Assembly: GCA_002320815.1 (NCBI GenBank)
Contig: DCLA01000118.1
Location: forward strand, 125,720 to 189,719
Length of the DNA stretch: 64,000 bases
From: Myxococcales bacterium UBA1660
GTDB taxonomy: Bacteria; Myxococcota_A; Polyangia; Polyangiales; Houyiibacteriaceae
Direction: 5' to 3'
Part shown: positions 40,317 to 47,683 of the stretch, piece by piece
How positions within the stretch are numbered: position 1 is the first letter of the stretch
How the letters are laid out: every line of letters begins with the position of its first letter
Notes under the pieces: generated by a model
Told to the model about the DNA's origin: nothing
What the model saw: the letters and a program-made list of their open reading frames with translations, nothing else
The model's database searches: none
Made by a program: the position numbers and the translations under genes

Positions 40317-42298
40317 GGCCCGAAGGGACGGACCTCCACCGGCTCCAGCGCCACCCCGGCGGGGATCCGGCCGAGCTCCCCCTGGGTCCCCTTCCCGAGG
40401 CAACGCACCGCCCGGTCCTCGGTATGGACGCAGAGCAGTCCGGCGCGCGCCGCGAGCGCGCGGGCGGGCGAGCCGAACTCCGCCGGGTCGTGCCGGCGGC
40501 CGACCCACTCGAGGGTCCCGTCCTCGTGGAGCACGATCGGCGTGACGCTCTGGAACGCGATGTCGACCACGTCGTCGAGCGCGTCCGCTCGGCCGGTGCA
40601 GGTCGCGGCGCCCCCGCGACGCAGGACGCAGAGGAGGCGCCCCGAGCTCCCCATGCGGACGCCCACGATGTCGTCCATGCCCGCGATCGCACCCAGGGGC
40701 GGCTCGGCGCCGTGGCAGACCAGCCGGCCGGAGCCGAGCGCGGCGCAGACCACGCCCCCCAGGTCGTCCATGGCCAGGTCCACCGCCCCGGCCAACGCGG
40801 GGATCTCCTGCCAAGCGCCAGGGGTGGCCAGGGGCGACGGTCCGAAGCGGGTCCCCAGGCACCGCACGCCATCGTCGCGCCGTACGCACATCGCGCGCAG
40901 GCCCCCGACCAGCTGGGCGACCGCGTCCATCGCCGCCGGCGGCTCGCGGCGGCCGACACAGGTGACCCGACCTTCCGCGAGCGCGCACCGGTGGCCGTCC
41001 AAGGTCGCCACGGCGCGGGTCGCGCGGGGGACCCCCTCGATGACGCGAGGATGGATCCCCTCGAGGATCCCGGTGCCCGGGCGGCCGCCGGTGCATCGCA
41101 CCTGATCGTCGGCCCCGACCCGACAGACCAGAGGCGGCGTTCGAGGAACGACCATCGCCTCCGCGTCGGTGAAGACGGTGACCCACTCCTCGGCGCGACG
41201 CTGGCCGTCGAAGGCGCCCTCGGAGCCGTCGCCGACACAACGCAGCGTCTCCCCGCGCACCACGCAGGTGCCCTGCCCGCCGACCGCCAGCGCCTCCCCG
41301 TTGCCCAAGACCGCCGCGCGGATCGGTCGGTCCGCGCGGGTGGTGGTCCCGGCGCCCCCTTGGCCGAGCTGCCCGTCGCCGAGGCACCACACCGCGCCGT
41401 GGGCCGTGCGCGCGCAGGCGTGCAGATCCCCAGCGCCGAGCTCCACGGCGGTCACGGCTGGCCAATCGTAGGGCGGCAGCCCGCCGGCCTCCTCGGCCGC
41501 CTCCAGGTCCTCGTCGGAGTAGGCCTCGACGTCCACGAGGGAGTCGCCCCAACAGCGCACCGAGCCCCCTTCGCGCAGCGCGCAGACGAAGCCGAGCCCG
41601 GCGACGACCTCGGTGGCGTCGGCCGCCAGGGTGCGACCGGTGGACATCCCGTCGCCGGTGAACACACCGAACGACGACCCTTCCCCCCAGCAGACGAGCT
41701 CGCCCCCGCGCCGGACGATGCACCCGTGCTCATCGCTGATCGCGATTCGTCGGCCGTCGGTGATGGGCGGGACGGTCCCGAAGGTCGGCGAGTCCGACCC
41801 CACGGCGAAGCACTGGGCGCGGCCTTCGGCGATCCAGCAGAGACCACCGATGGCGATGCTCACGTCGCTGGCGAGCTCGGCGAAGCGCATCACGAAGGGC
41901 CCGGTCTCCAGGGCGGCGGCCTCGTCCACGGCCCCGGCGTCTTCCAGCTGCGCGATCCGGTCGTAGCGAGCCTCCTCGGTCAACGCGCCGAAGCAGCGCA
42001 GCGAGCCACCGTCGATCACGCAGGCGGTGCCCTCGGCGACCTCGACCCGCGCGTCGTCGGTGCTCAGCTCGACCTCGGGGACGCGCCGAGGCGGGCCCCC
42101 ACCGAGGGGCGCGCCCCAGCACCAGAGCTCCCGGGCGCGGATGGCGCACCCGCCGTCGACACCGACCGCCGCGCGTAGCCCGGTTGGGCTCTCGGGGGCG
42201 GGCGGCTGGATCGCGGCGATCGGTGCCGGCGTCGGAGCGCGCGGGCTCGCGGCGCACGCCCCGAGGAGCGCGAGCAGGGTCGAGAATGCGAGGCGCAT
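40313..42298 (-). CDS. RCC1-like repeat lipoprotein
   Basis: 661 residues from ATG 42298, chosen at the signal peptide MRLAFSTLLALLGAC (lipobox LGAC). After a Pro/Ala spacer the rest consists of about a dozen RCC1-like beta-propeller units, each with a 'C-x(5-9)-V/L-x-C-x-G' signature: GGCAIRARELWCWG, GFVCALREGGSVRCWG, LHACARTAHGAVWCLG, GHRCALAEGRVTCVG, RAMCVRRDDGVRCLG. In each the two Cys probably form a disulfide, as expected outside the cytoplasm. Such secreted RCC1 proteins are expanded in Myxococcota; functions are unknown, probably protein binding. Degenerate units near the C-terminus lack one Cys. Confidence 0.85.
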   Translation of the reverse strand: MRLAFSTLLALLGACAASPRAPTPAPIAAIQPPAPESPTGLRAAVGVDGGCAIRARELWCWGAPLGGGPPRRVPEVELSTDDARVEVAEGTACVIDGGSLRCFGALTEEARYDRIAQLEDAGAVDEAAALETGPFVMRFAELASDVSIAIGGLCWIAEGRAQCFAVGSDSPTFGTVPPITDGRRIAISDEHGCIVRRGGELVCWGEGSSFGVFTGDGMSTGRTLAADATEVVAGLGFVCALREGGSVRCWGDSLVDVEAYSDEDLEAAEEAGGLPPYDWPAVTAVELGAGDLHACARTAHGAVWCLGDGQLGQGGAGTTTRADRPIRAAVLGNGEALAVGGQGTCVVRGETLRCVGDGSEGAFDGQRRAEEWVTVFTDAEAMVVPRTPPLVCRVGADDQVRCTGGRPGTGILEGIHPRVIEGVPRATRAVATLDGHRCALAEGRVTCVGRREPPAAMDAVAQLVGGLRAMCVRRDDGVRCLGTRFGPSPLATPGAWQEIPALAGAVDLAMDDLGGVVCAALGSGRLVCHGAEPPLGAIAGMDDIVGVRMGSSGRLLCVLRRGGAATCTGRADALDDVVDIAFQSVTPIVLHEDGTLEWVGRRHDPAEFGSPARALAARAGLLCVHTEDRAVRCLGKGTQGELGRIPAGVALEPVEVRPFGP

Positions 42299-42651
42299 AC
42301 CCGCCGATCCTACCGCGAGCCCGGGCGCACCGCGTGACCGGGGCCCGAGGCCCCTCCCCCAGAGGAGTGAACCCTCTTCGGGGCGAGGCTCCGCACTCGC
42401 CATTGCGTGACCGCGCATTCACTGTTCGAACAGCGTTCGAAAACGTGACCGATCGGTTCCCCTTTGCCCTGGAGCGCGACCGCCCGGTCACGAAGAGCCC
42501 TCTCGCGTTTCGCTCGCATTTCTAGGGACGAAATGTTCGCCCTAAAATCCCGTGGGCCGTCTTTCCGCTGGTGCGAGGCGTTGGACTCCGTCGCTTCCGA
42601 GGCATAAGGTAAGCGCCTCGATTCGACGTTTGAGACATCGAGAGGAATCAG
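42299..42651. other. 353-nt intergenic region before fabH
   Basis: No gene is seen. The part from 42420 on is more AT-rich. It holds two copies of TTCGAA (42425-42430 and 42436-42441) 11 bp apart within TGTTCGAACAGCGTTCGAAAA, and a larger imperfect palindrome at 42523-42544. These are candidate control elements for fabH or the divergent lipoprotein gene. Confidence 0.5.
42523..42544. promoter_or_regulatory. Imperfect palindrome upstream of fabH
   Basis: TAGGG-a-CGAA-ATG-TTCG-CCCTA: both arms pair except for one extra A. It lies 108 nt upstream of the fabH start and could be an operator; the binding protein is unknown. Confidence 0.4.
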
Positions 42652-43650
42652 TTGAAAGCCGCCATCACCGCCACCGGTCGCTACTTCCCGGACCGCGAAG
42701 TCTCCAACGCCTACTTCTACGAGGACCTGGGCCTGGACACTTCCGAGGACTGGATCGTCAGCCGCACCGGCATCCAGACCCGCCGCCTCGCCGACGTCTC
42801 CAAGGGCGAGACCTGCTCGTTCATGGCGACCCGCGCCGCCGAGGCCTGCCTCCGGGACGCCGGCCTCGAGGCTGGTGATCTCGACGCGATCGTGGTGGCC
42901 ACGGTGACCCCGGATCAGCCCCTCCCCTCGGTGGCCTGCTTCACTCAGGCGGCGCTCGGCGCCCAGGGCTTCGCGTTCGATCTCGTCGCCGCCTGCTCCG
43001 GCTTCGTCTACGGCCTCGACGTCTGCGCGGCGATGGTCGAGTCCGGGCGCGCCAAGCGGGTGATGTTCATCGGCGCCGACCACATGTCGTCGATCCTCGA
43101 CTTCAACGATCGCAACACCTGCATCCTCTTCGGCGACGCGGCCGGCGCGGTGCTCATCGAGCAGGTCCCCGACGATCACCCGGGCACCATCCACCCGTCG
43201 ATCCTCCGGGCCGACGGCAAGGGCGCCAAGCACCTGCAGATCCCCGCGGGCGGCGGCCGGCTGCCCATCGACGCGGGCGTGCTCGCCGAGCGGATGAACA
43301 AGGTGAAGCAGGAGGGCCGGGTGGTCTTCCGCCACGCCGTGTCCAGCATCGTCAAGGTGGTGCAGCAGTACTTCGCCGAGCAGGAGCTGACGGTCGACGA
43401 CATCGACCTCTTCATCCCGCACCAGGCGAACCGCCGGATCATCGAGGCCGCCGCCGACAAGCTGCGCGTGCCCCGCGAGAAGACGGTCATCACCATCGAC
43501 CGCTTCGCGAACACGACCGCCGCCAGCATCCCCACCGCGCTCGACCTCGCGCGCGAAGAAGGCCGCGTGATGAAGGGCGATCGGCTGCTCTTCGCCACCT
43601 TCGGCGCCGGGTTCACCTGGGGCGCCCAGACGGTCACCTGGGGCCTCTGA
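42652..43650 (+). CDS. fabH: Beta-ketoacyl-ACP synthase III
   Basis: 332 residues, TTG start at 42652 with AGAGGA upstream. Starts fatty acid synthesis by condensing acyl-CoA with malonyl-ACP. The family triad is intact: Cys115 in VAACSGFVYG, His257 in FIPHQANRR, Asn287 in RFANTTAAS. N-terminus WIVSRTGIQTRR is the standard FabH motif. It differs from the KAS III-like gene at 32602 in the active-site context, and is likely the housekeeping enzyme; however, no fab operon surrounds it, so a specialised role with the neighbouring P450 cannot be ruled out. Confidence 0.93.
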   Translation: MKAAITATGRYFPDREVSNAYFYEDLGLDTSEDWIVSRTGIQTRRLADVSKGETCSFMATRAAEACLRDAGLEAGDLDAIVVATVTPDQPLPSVACFTQAALGAQGFAFDLVAACSGFVYGLDVCAAMVESGRAKRVMFIGADHMSSILDFNDRNTCILFGDAAGAVLIEQVPDDHPGTIHPSILRADGKGAKHLQIPAGGGRLPIDAGVLAERMNKVKQEGRVVFRHAVSSIVKVVQQYFAEQELTVDDIDLFIPHQANRRIIEAAADKLRVPREKTVITIDRFANTTAASIPTALDLAREEGRVMKGDRLLFATFGAGFTWGAQTVTWGL

Positions 43651-43670
43651 GACCCCCTCTCGGCTGACCG

Positions 43671-43693
43671 GGGCCCAGCCACGGCTGGGGCCC
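43671..43693 (+). terminator. Probable terminator after fabH
   Basis: GGGCCC-AGC-CACG-GCT-g-GGGCCC forms a 9-bp stem with one bulged G, 20 nt past the fabH stop and upstream of the P450 gene. Confidence 0.5.
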
Positions 43694-43756
43694 GTTCGGT
43701 GACGGTTCGCGCCGCGTCGAGTGGCGGAGGGGGCGCCGACCGGATAGGTGCGTCCC

Positions 43757-45436
43757 ATGGGAGCCTTGGCCACCGCCGTCCGCGTCCTCGGCCCGCCTCG
43801 CCGCGTGCCGGGTGAGCCGCCTCGTTTGAACCGGGAGCTGCCCCTCGTGGGCCACATGGCGGAGTTCGTGAAGAACCCCTTCGCCCTGCTCCAGCGCGCC
43901 CAGCGCGAGGGCGGCGAGCTGGTGGCGCTGCGGCTGCTGCACCAGGACGTGGTGCTGGCCACCGGGCCGGAGGCCAACGAGGCCTTCTTCCGGGCCCCCG
44001 ACGATCAGCTCTGCCGCCGCGAGGCCTACAAGCTGATGACGCCCATCTTCGGCGAGGGCGTGGTCTTCGACGCCCCCGGCCCGCGGCTCGAGGAGCAGAT
44101 GCGCATGGTCATGCGCATGCTCCGGGACCAGCGGATGCGCGGCTACCCGCCCATCATCTGCGACGAGACCCGCAAGCAGGTCTCGAGCTGGGGCGAGCGC
44201 GGCGAGGTCGACCTCCTGGAGCTCATGAAGGACGTGACCATGTACGCGTCCAGCCGGTGCCTCATCGGCGACGAGTTCCGGGACGGGATGAGCCACGCCT
44301 TCCACGAGGCCTACGACCACCTGGAGAAGGCCATCCACCCGGTGGCCTACATCTACCCCCACGCGCCGCTGCCCGCGTTCAAGCGCCGGGACGCCGCCCG
44401 CCGTCGACTGGTGGAGCGCGTCGAGGCGATCATCGCCCGCCGCAAGCGCACCGGGGACCGCCCCGACGACGGCCTGCAGGCGCTCCTCGACGCCGAGTAC
44501 AAGGACGGCGAGGGGCTCAGCCCCCACGAGATCACCGGCATCCTGATCGCGATCATGATGGCCGGGCACCACACCAGCGCCGGCACCGCGACCTGGACCA
44601 TCCTGGAGCTGATCCGGCGGCCCGAGTGTCTGGCCAAGGTTCGCGCCGAGGTCGACGCCGCCTTCGCCGCCGAGGGCGAGCTGACCTACCAGGCCCTGCG
44701 CCAGATGCGCTACCTGCACGACGTGATCAAGGAGGTCCTGCGGCTCCCCCCGCCGCTGATCTTCCTCTTCCGCAAGGTGCTGAAGCCCTGGACCCACAAC
44801 GGCTACACCGTGCCCGCGGGCTCCTTCCTCTGCGCCTCGCCCGGCGTCAGCCACCGCATCGCCAGCGTCTTCCCGAACCCCGAGCGCTTCGATCCCGACC
44901 GCTACGCCCGAGGCGAGGACGCCGATCCCTTCGCCTGGATCGCCTTCGGCGGCGGCAAGCACAAGTGCACCGGCAACGCCTTCGGGCTCCTGCAGCTCAA
45001 GGCCGTCGCGGCGACCCTCCTCCACGAGTGGGACTTCGAGCTGGCCCAGCCCGACGACTCATACCGTGACGATTACGACAACGCGACGGTGCTCCCGAAG
45101 CTGCCCTGCAAGGTCCGCTTCCGTCGCCGCGCGACCGAGACCATCGAGGTCGACGCCGGCGCCCTGGACCACGGCCGCGAACGGCTCCTGGATCCGAAGA
45201 AGCCGGTGCGGGTCACCATCGACCCCCAGCTCTGCCAGGGCCACAGCGTGTGCGTGAGCGAGGCCCCCAAGGTCTTCCGCGTCGGCGAGCGCGGCGAGGC
45301 CGAGCTCCTGCCCTCGGCGAGCTTTCAGGCCACCTACGAGGACTCCGCCCTCTACGAGCGCATCGAGCGGGCCTACGAGCACTGCCCGAACCGCGCCATC
45401 TCCCTGGACCAGGAGAGCGCCGCGGCCGACGCCTGA
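43757..45436 (+). CDS. CYP51-like sterol 14alpha-demethylase fused to a [3Fe-4S]-type ferredoxin
   Basis: 559 residues from ATG 43757 (GTG at 43748 is an alternative). Residues 1-455 are a P450: I-helix AGHHTSAGT (269-277) is the CYP51 hallmark, ExxR is Glu326/Arg329, and the heme loop FGGGKHKCTGNAFG holds Cys404. A linker leads to residues 480-555, a ferredoxin with CQGHSVC (CxxHxxC, Cys493 and Cys499) and Cys543-Pro, a cluster type common to P450 partners. A CYP51-ferredoxin fusion is known from Methylococcus capsulatus, where it removes the 14alpha-methyl of lanosterol-type sterols. The organism probably makes or modifies sterols; other sterol genes are not in the window. The SnoaL-like gene follows after 47 nt. 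Confidence 0.9.
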   Translation: MGALATAVRVLGPPRRVPGEPPRLNRELPLVGHMAEFVKNPFALLQRAQREGGELVALRLLHQDVVLATGPEANEAFFRAPDDQLCRREAYKLMTPIFGEGVVFDAPGPRLEEQMRMVMRMLRDQRMRGYPPIICDETRKQVSSWGERGEVDLLELMKDVTMYASSRCLIGDEFRDGMSHAFHEAYDHLEKAIHPVAYIYPHAPLPAFKRRDAARRRLVERVEAIIARRKRTGDRPDDGLQALLDAEYKDGEGLSPHEITGILIAIMMAGHHTSAGTATWTILELIRRPECLAKVRAEVDAAFAAEGELTYQALRQMRYLHDVIKEVLRLPPPLIFLFRKVLKPWTHNGYTVPAGSFLCASPGVSHRIASVFPNPERFDPDRYARGEDADPFAWIAFGGGKHKCTGNAFGLLQLKAVAATLLHEWDFELAQPDDSYRDDYDNATVLPKLPCKVRFRRRATETIEVDAGALDHGRERLLDPKKPVRVTIDPQLCQGHSVCVSEAPKVFRVGERGEAELLPSASFQATYEDSALYERIERAYEHCPNRAISLDQESAAADA

Positions 45437-45483
45437 GCGCTCCCTCTCTCCCAACCCTTCGACCCCTCCGCGAGATCGACCCG

Positions 45484-46119
45484 ATGACCCACCTCACCCC
45501 CGTCCCGCCCACGCCCCCCAAGGCCTACCCGCGCGAAGAGCTCCAGCGGATGGTCGATCGCTGGATGGAGGCCAACCGCGTCGCCGAGGCGACCGGCGAC
45601 TGGGTCTCCACCCTCGGCGCCTGCTACCACGACGACGCCATCTACCGCTGGAACATCGGGCCCAACGAGGAGTTCGTCGCCGAGGGCATCGACGCCATCC
45701 GCGACAACGCCCTCGGGATCCAGATGGATGGGTTCCAGGGCTGGACCTACCCCTACGACCGGATCCTCATCGACGATCAGCAGGGCGAGGTCGTCGGCTT
45801 CTGGCGGCAGGTGGCGCCGGTGACCCGCGCCGACGGTTCGCGCATCGAGGTTCCCGGCGTCGGCGGGAGCTGGTTCCGCTACGGCGGCGACCTGAAGTGG
45901 AGCTGGCAGCGGGACTTCTTCGACCTGGGCAACGTGTTCAACGCCCTGGGCGAGGTGGCCGCGGTCGGTGGGCTCAGCGAGCCGGTGAAGAGGAAGATCC
46001 ACACCATGGCCCGCGGGCAGAAGCTCGCCGGGCACGTGCCCCTGCGGCCCGGCACCGGCCTAGGCGGCAAGCTCAAGATGGGCGCCGCGCTGGCCAAGAT
46101 CGCCCTGCTCGGTCGCTGA
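45484..46119 (+). CDS. SnoaL/NTF2-like protein next to CYP51
   Basis: 211 residues from ATG 45484. The cone-shaped NTF2-like fold is suggested by VDRWMEANRVAEATGDWVSTL, CYHDDAIYRWNIGPNEEFVAEG and later SWFRYGGDLKWSWQRDFFDLG, a pattern seen in polyketide cyclase/SnoaL-like proteins. The C-terminal 50 residues (KRKIHTMARGQKLAGHVPL...) are basic and less typical. Placed 47 nt after the CYP51-ferredoxin gene, it is probably co-transcribed and may act on the same sterol or terpenoid intermediate. The reaction is not known. Confidence 0.72.
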   Translation: MTHLTPVPPTPPKAYPREELQRMVDRWMEANRVAEATGDWVSTLGACYHDDAIYRWNIGPNEEFVAEGIDAIRDNALGIQMDGFQGWTYPYDRILIDDQQGEVVGFWRQVAPVTRADGSRIEVPGVGGSWFRYGGDLKWSWQRDFFDLGNVFNALGEVAAVGGLSEPVKRKIHTMARGQKLAGHVPLRPGTGLGGKLKMGAALAKIALLGR

Positions 46120-46127
46120 GCCGCGCA

Positions 46128-46141
46128 GGGCGCCGGCGCCC
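46128..46141. terminator. Possible terminator between convergent genes
   Basis: GGGCGCCGGCGCCC is a perfect 14-bp palindrome between the SnoaL-like stop and the sensor stop; a full hairpin would need part of it as loop. GCTGA/TCAGC just outside may extend the pairing. Confidence 0.35.
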
Positions 46142-46142
46142 G

Positions 46143-47024
46143 TCAGCCGGCCGCGGCCAACGGGACCAGCCGGAGCTCGGAGCCCGGCAGCACCTCGCCC
46201 AGCGGCGGCTCCGCCCGGCGGATTCGCCCGAGCACCTCGTCGCCGCGCTCGCCCAGGACGTCCAGGGCGGGCGCGTTGGCGGCGACCACCGTGCCGGCGG
46301 CGTCGATCAGGACCACCGGCTCCGGGGAGAGGTCCAGCAGCGTGGGCAGGGCCTCCTGACGGAGGATCCCCTGGATGGTCGGCTGCCGTCGCTGCCGATC
46401 GTCGAGGAGCTCGTTGAGGGTCTCGGCGACCTCGGTGATCTCCAGCCCCTGCTCCAGGGTGCACCGCCGATGCACGTCGCCCTTGCGGCTCGCGCGGGCG
46501 GTGGCGAGGAGGTCCGCCAGGGGCTCCAGGACCCGGTGGCGGGCCCGGCCCACGGCGACGAAACTCACGATGAACCCCAGGATGGCCAGAAAGGCCAGCG
46601 CCCAGCGCCCGGCGGATCCCAGCCGGCGCGCGTCGGCGTCGGCCCCGGCCATGGCCTCGCGATTGATCTCGCCGAGGCGCAGGAGCGCGCGCACCGTCTG
46701 CTCGTGGGCCTCGGGGTCACCATCGAAGCCCGCCTCCCAGGTGGCCTCGATGGTGGCGAGTTCCGCGCGCTCGACCTCCTCGGTCACGTTGCCCTGGGCC
46801 ACCGCCAGCGCTTCGGCGAAGGTCGCCCGGTGGTGGTCCGTGGGCGGCTCGGCGAGCCGCGCCAGCATGGTCTCCACCGCGGCGACGCTGCGCACGTTCT
46901 CGGCGAGGATCTCACCGATGGCCGGGGTCATGCGCTCGAGCAGCCCGATACCGGCCACCGCGGTCATCGCCTGGAGCGCGACCAGCATGGTGAGCAGGAC
47001 CCGGAGCTGCCGCTCGAGTTTCAC
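46143..47024 (-). CDS. Membrane HAMP-PAS sensor without output domain
   Basis: 293 residues, GTG start overlapping the trkA stop (GTGA). TM1 about 9-29, a periplasmic helical domain (30-140), TM2 about 141-159 (WALAFLAILGFIVSFVAVG), a HAMP-like linker (160-212) and a PAS domain (222-290: PVVLIDAAGTVVAANAPALD). The protein then stops; there is no kinase, cyclase or methyl-accepting domain. As the third gene of the TrkH-TrkA operon it may sense membrane or ionic state and regulate potassium uptake by direct contact, but this is inference. Confidence 0.8.
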   Translation of the reverse strand: MKLERQLRVLLTMLVALQAMTAVAGIGLLERMTPAIGEILAENVRSVAAVETMLARLAEPPTDHHRATFAEALAVAQGNVTEEVERAELATIEATWEAGFDGDPEAHEQTVRALLRLGEINREAMAGADADARRLGSAGRWALAFLAILGFIVSFVAVGRARHRVLEPLADLLATARASRKGDVHRRCTLEQGLEITEVAETLNELLDDRQRRQPTIQGILRQEALPTLLDLSPEPVVLIDAAGTVVAANAPALDVLGERGDEVLGRIRRAEPPLGEVLPGSELRLVPLAAAG

Positions 47025-47683
47025 GAGACCTTCTCCAGCAGCTTGTCGATGCCGCCGGGGCGCGCGACGACCAGGAGCAGGTCGTCGGCGCTCAGGGCCT
47101 GACCCGGGTCGGGCATGGCGATCACGTCGCCGTCCTCGCGGCGGAGCCCGACCACGGTGACCTGGTACTTCCTCGGCAGGTCGAGCTGGGCCAGGGTGCG
47201 CCCGACGAAGGCCTTGGGCGGGCGGAGCTCGGTGAGCACCAGGTCTTCGCCGATGGCGATCTCGTCCACGATGGAGCCGTAGAGGATCTTGGTGGCGTAG
47301 CGCTCGCCGAACTCCCGCTCGGGGTTCACCACCGAGTGCGCCCCGACCAGGCGCAGGATGCGCTCGTGGAGTGGGTCCACCGCCCGGCTGATCACCCGCG
47401 TGGCGCCGAGCTGTCGCAGCAGCGCCGTGACCAGGATCGATGCCTCCCGGGAGTCGTCCCCGATGGCGCAGACGCAGAGGTCGCGCTCCTTGGGGCTGGT
47501 GCGGGCCAGGGCCGCCTCGTCGGTCGCGTCGAGCTGGAGGGCCTCCGCGACCAGCGGGGCGACCTCGCGCACCTTCTCCTCGCGCCGATCGACGGCGAGG
47601 ACCTCCACGCCCTTCTGGGCCAGGGTCGAGGCGAGGGCCAGGCCGTACTGGCCGAGGCCGATCACGATTGCTTGCCGACTCAT
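47021..47683 (-). CDS. trkA: TrkA/KtrA-type potassium channel regulatory subunit
   Basis: 220 residues; ATG 47683 overlaps the trkH stop by 4 nt. It has one RCK-N Rossmann domain (VIGLGQYGLALASTLAQKG, with GxGxxG) and one RCK-C domain (ELRPPKAFVGRTLAQLDLP ... ALSADDLLLVVARPGG). A single RCK pair, rather than the double one of E. coli TrkA, is like KtrA, which forms an octameric ring binding ATP/ADP and gating the membrane partner. The partner is encoded directly upstream. Confidence 0.92.
   Translation of the reverse strand: MSRQAIVIGLGQYGLALASTLAQKGVEVLAVDRREEKVREVAPLVAEALQLDATDEAALARTSPKERDLCVCAIGDDSREASILVTALLRQLGATRVISRAVDPLHERILRLVGAHSVVNPEREFGERYATKILYGSIVDEIAIGEDLVLTELRPPKAFVGRTLAQLDLPRKYQVTVVGLRREDGDVIAMPDPGQALSADDLLLVVARPGGIDKLLEKVS

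Noticed and set aside
42425..42441. LexA-like box CGAAC-AGC-GTTCG
   Set aside because: The spacer is 3 nt, not the 4 nt of the Gram-positive type SOS box, and neither adjacent gene is a repair gene.
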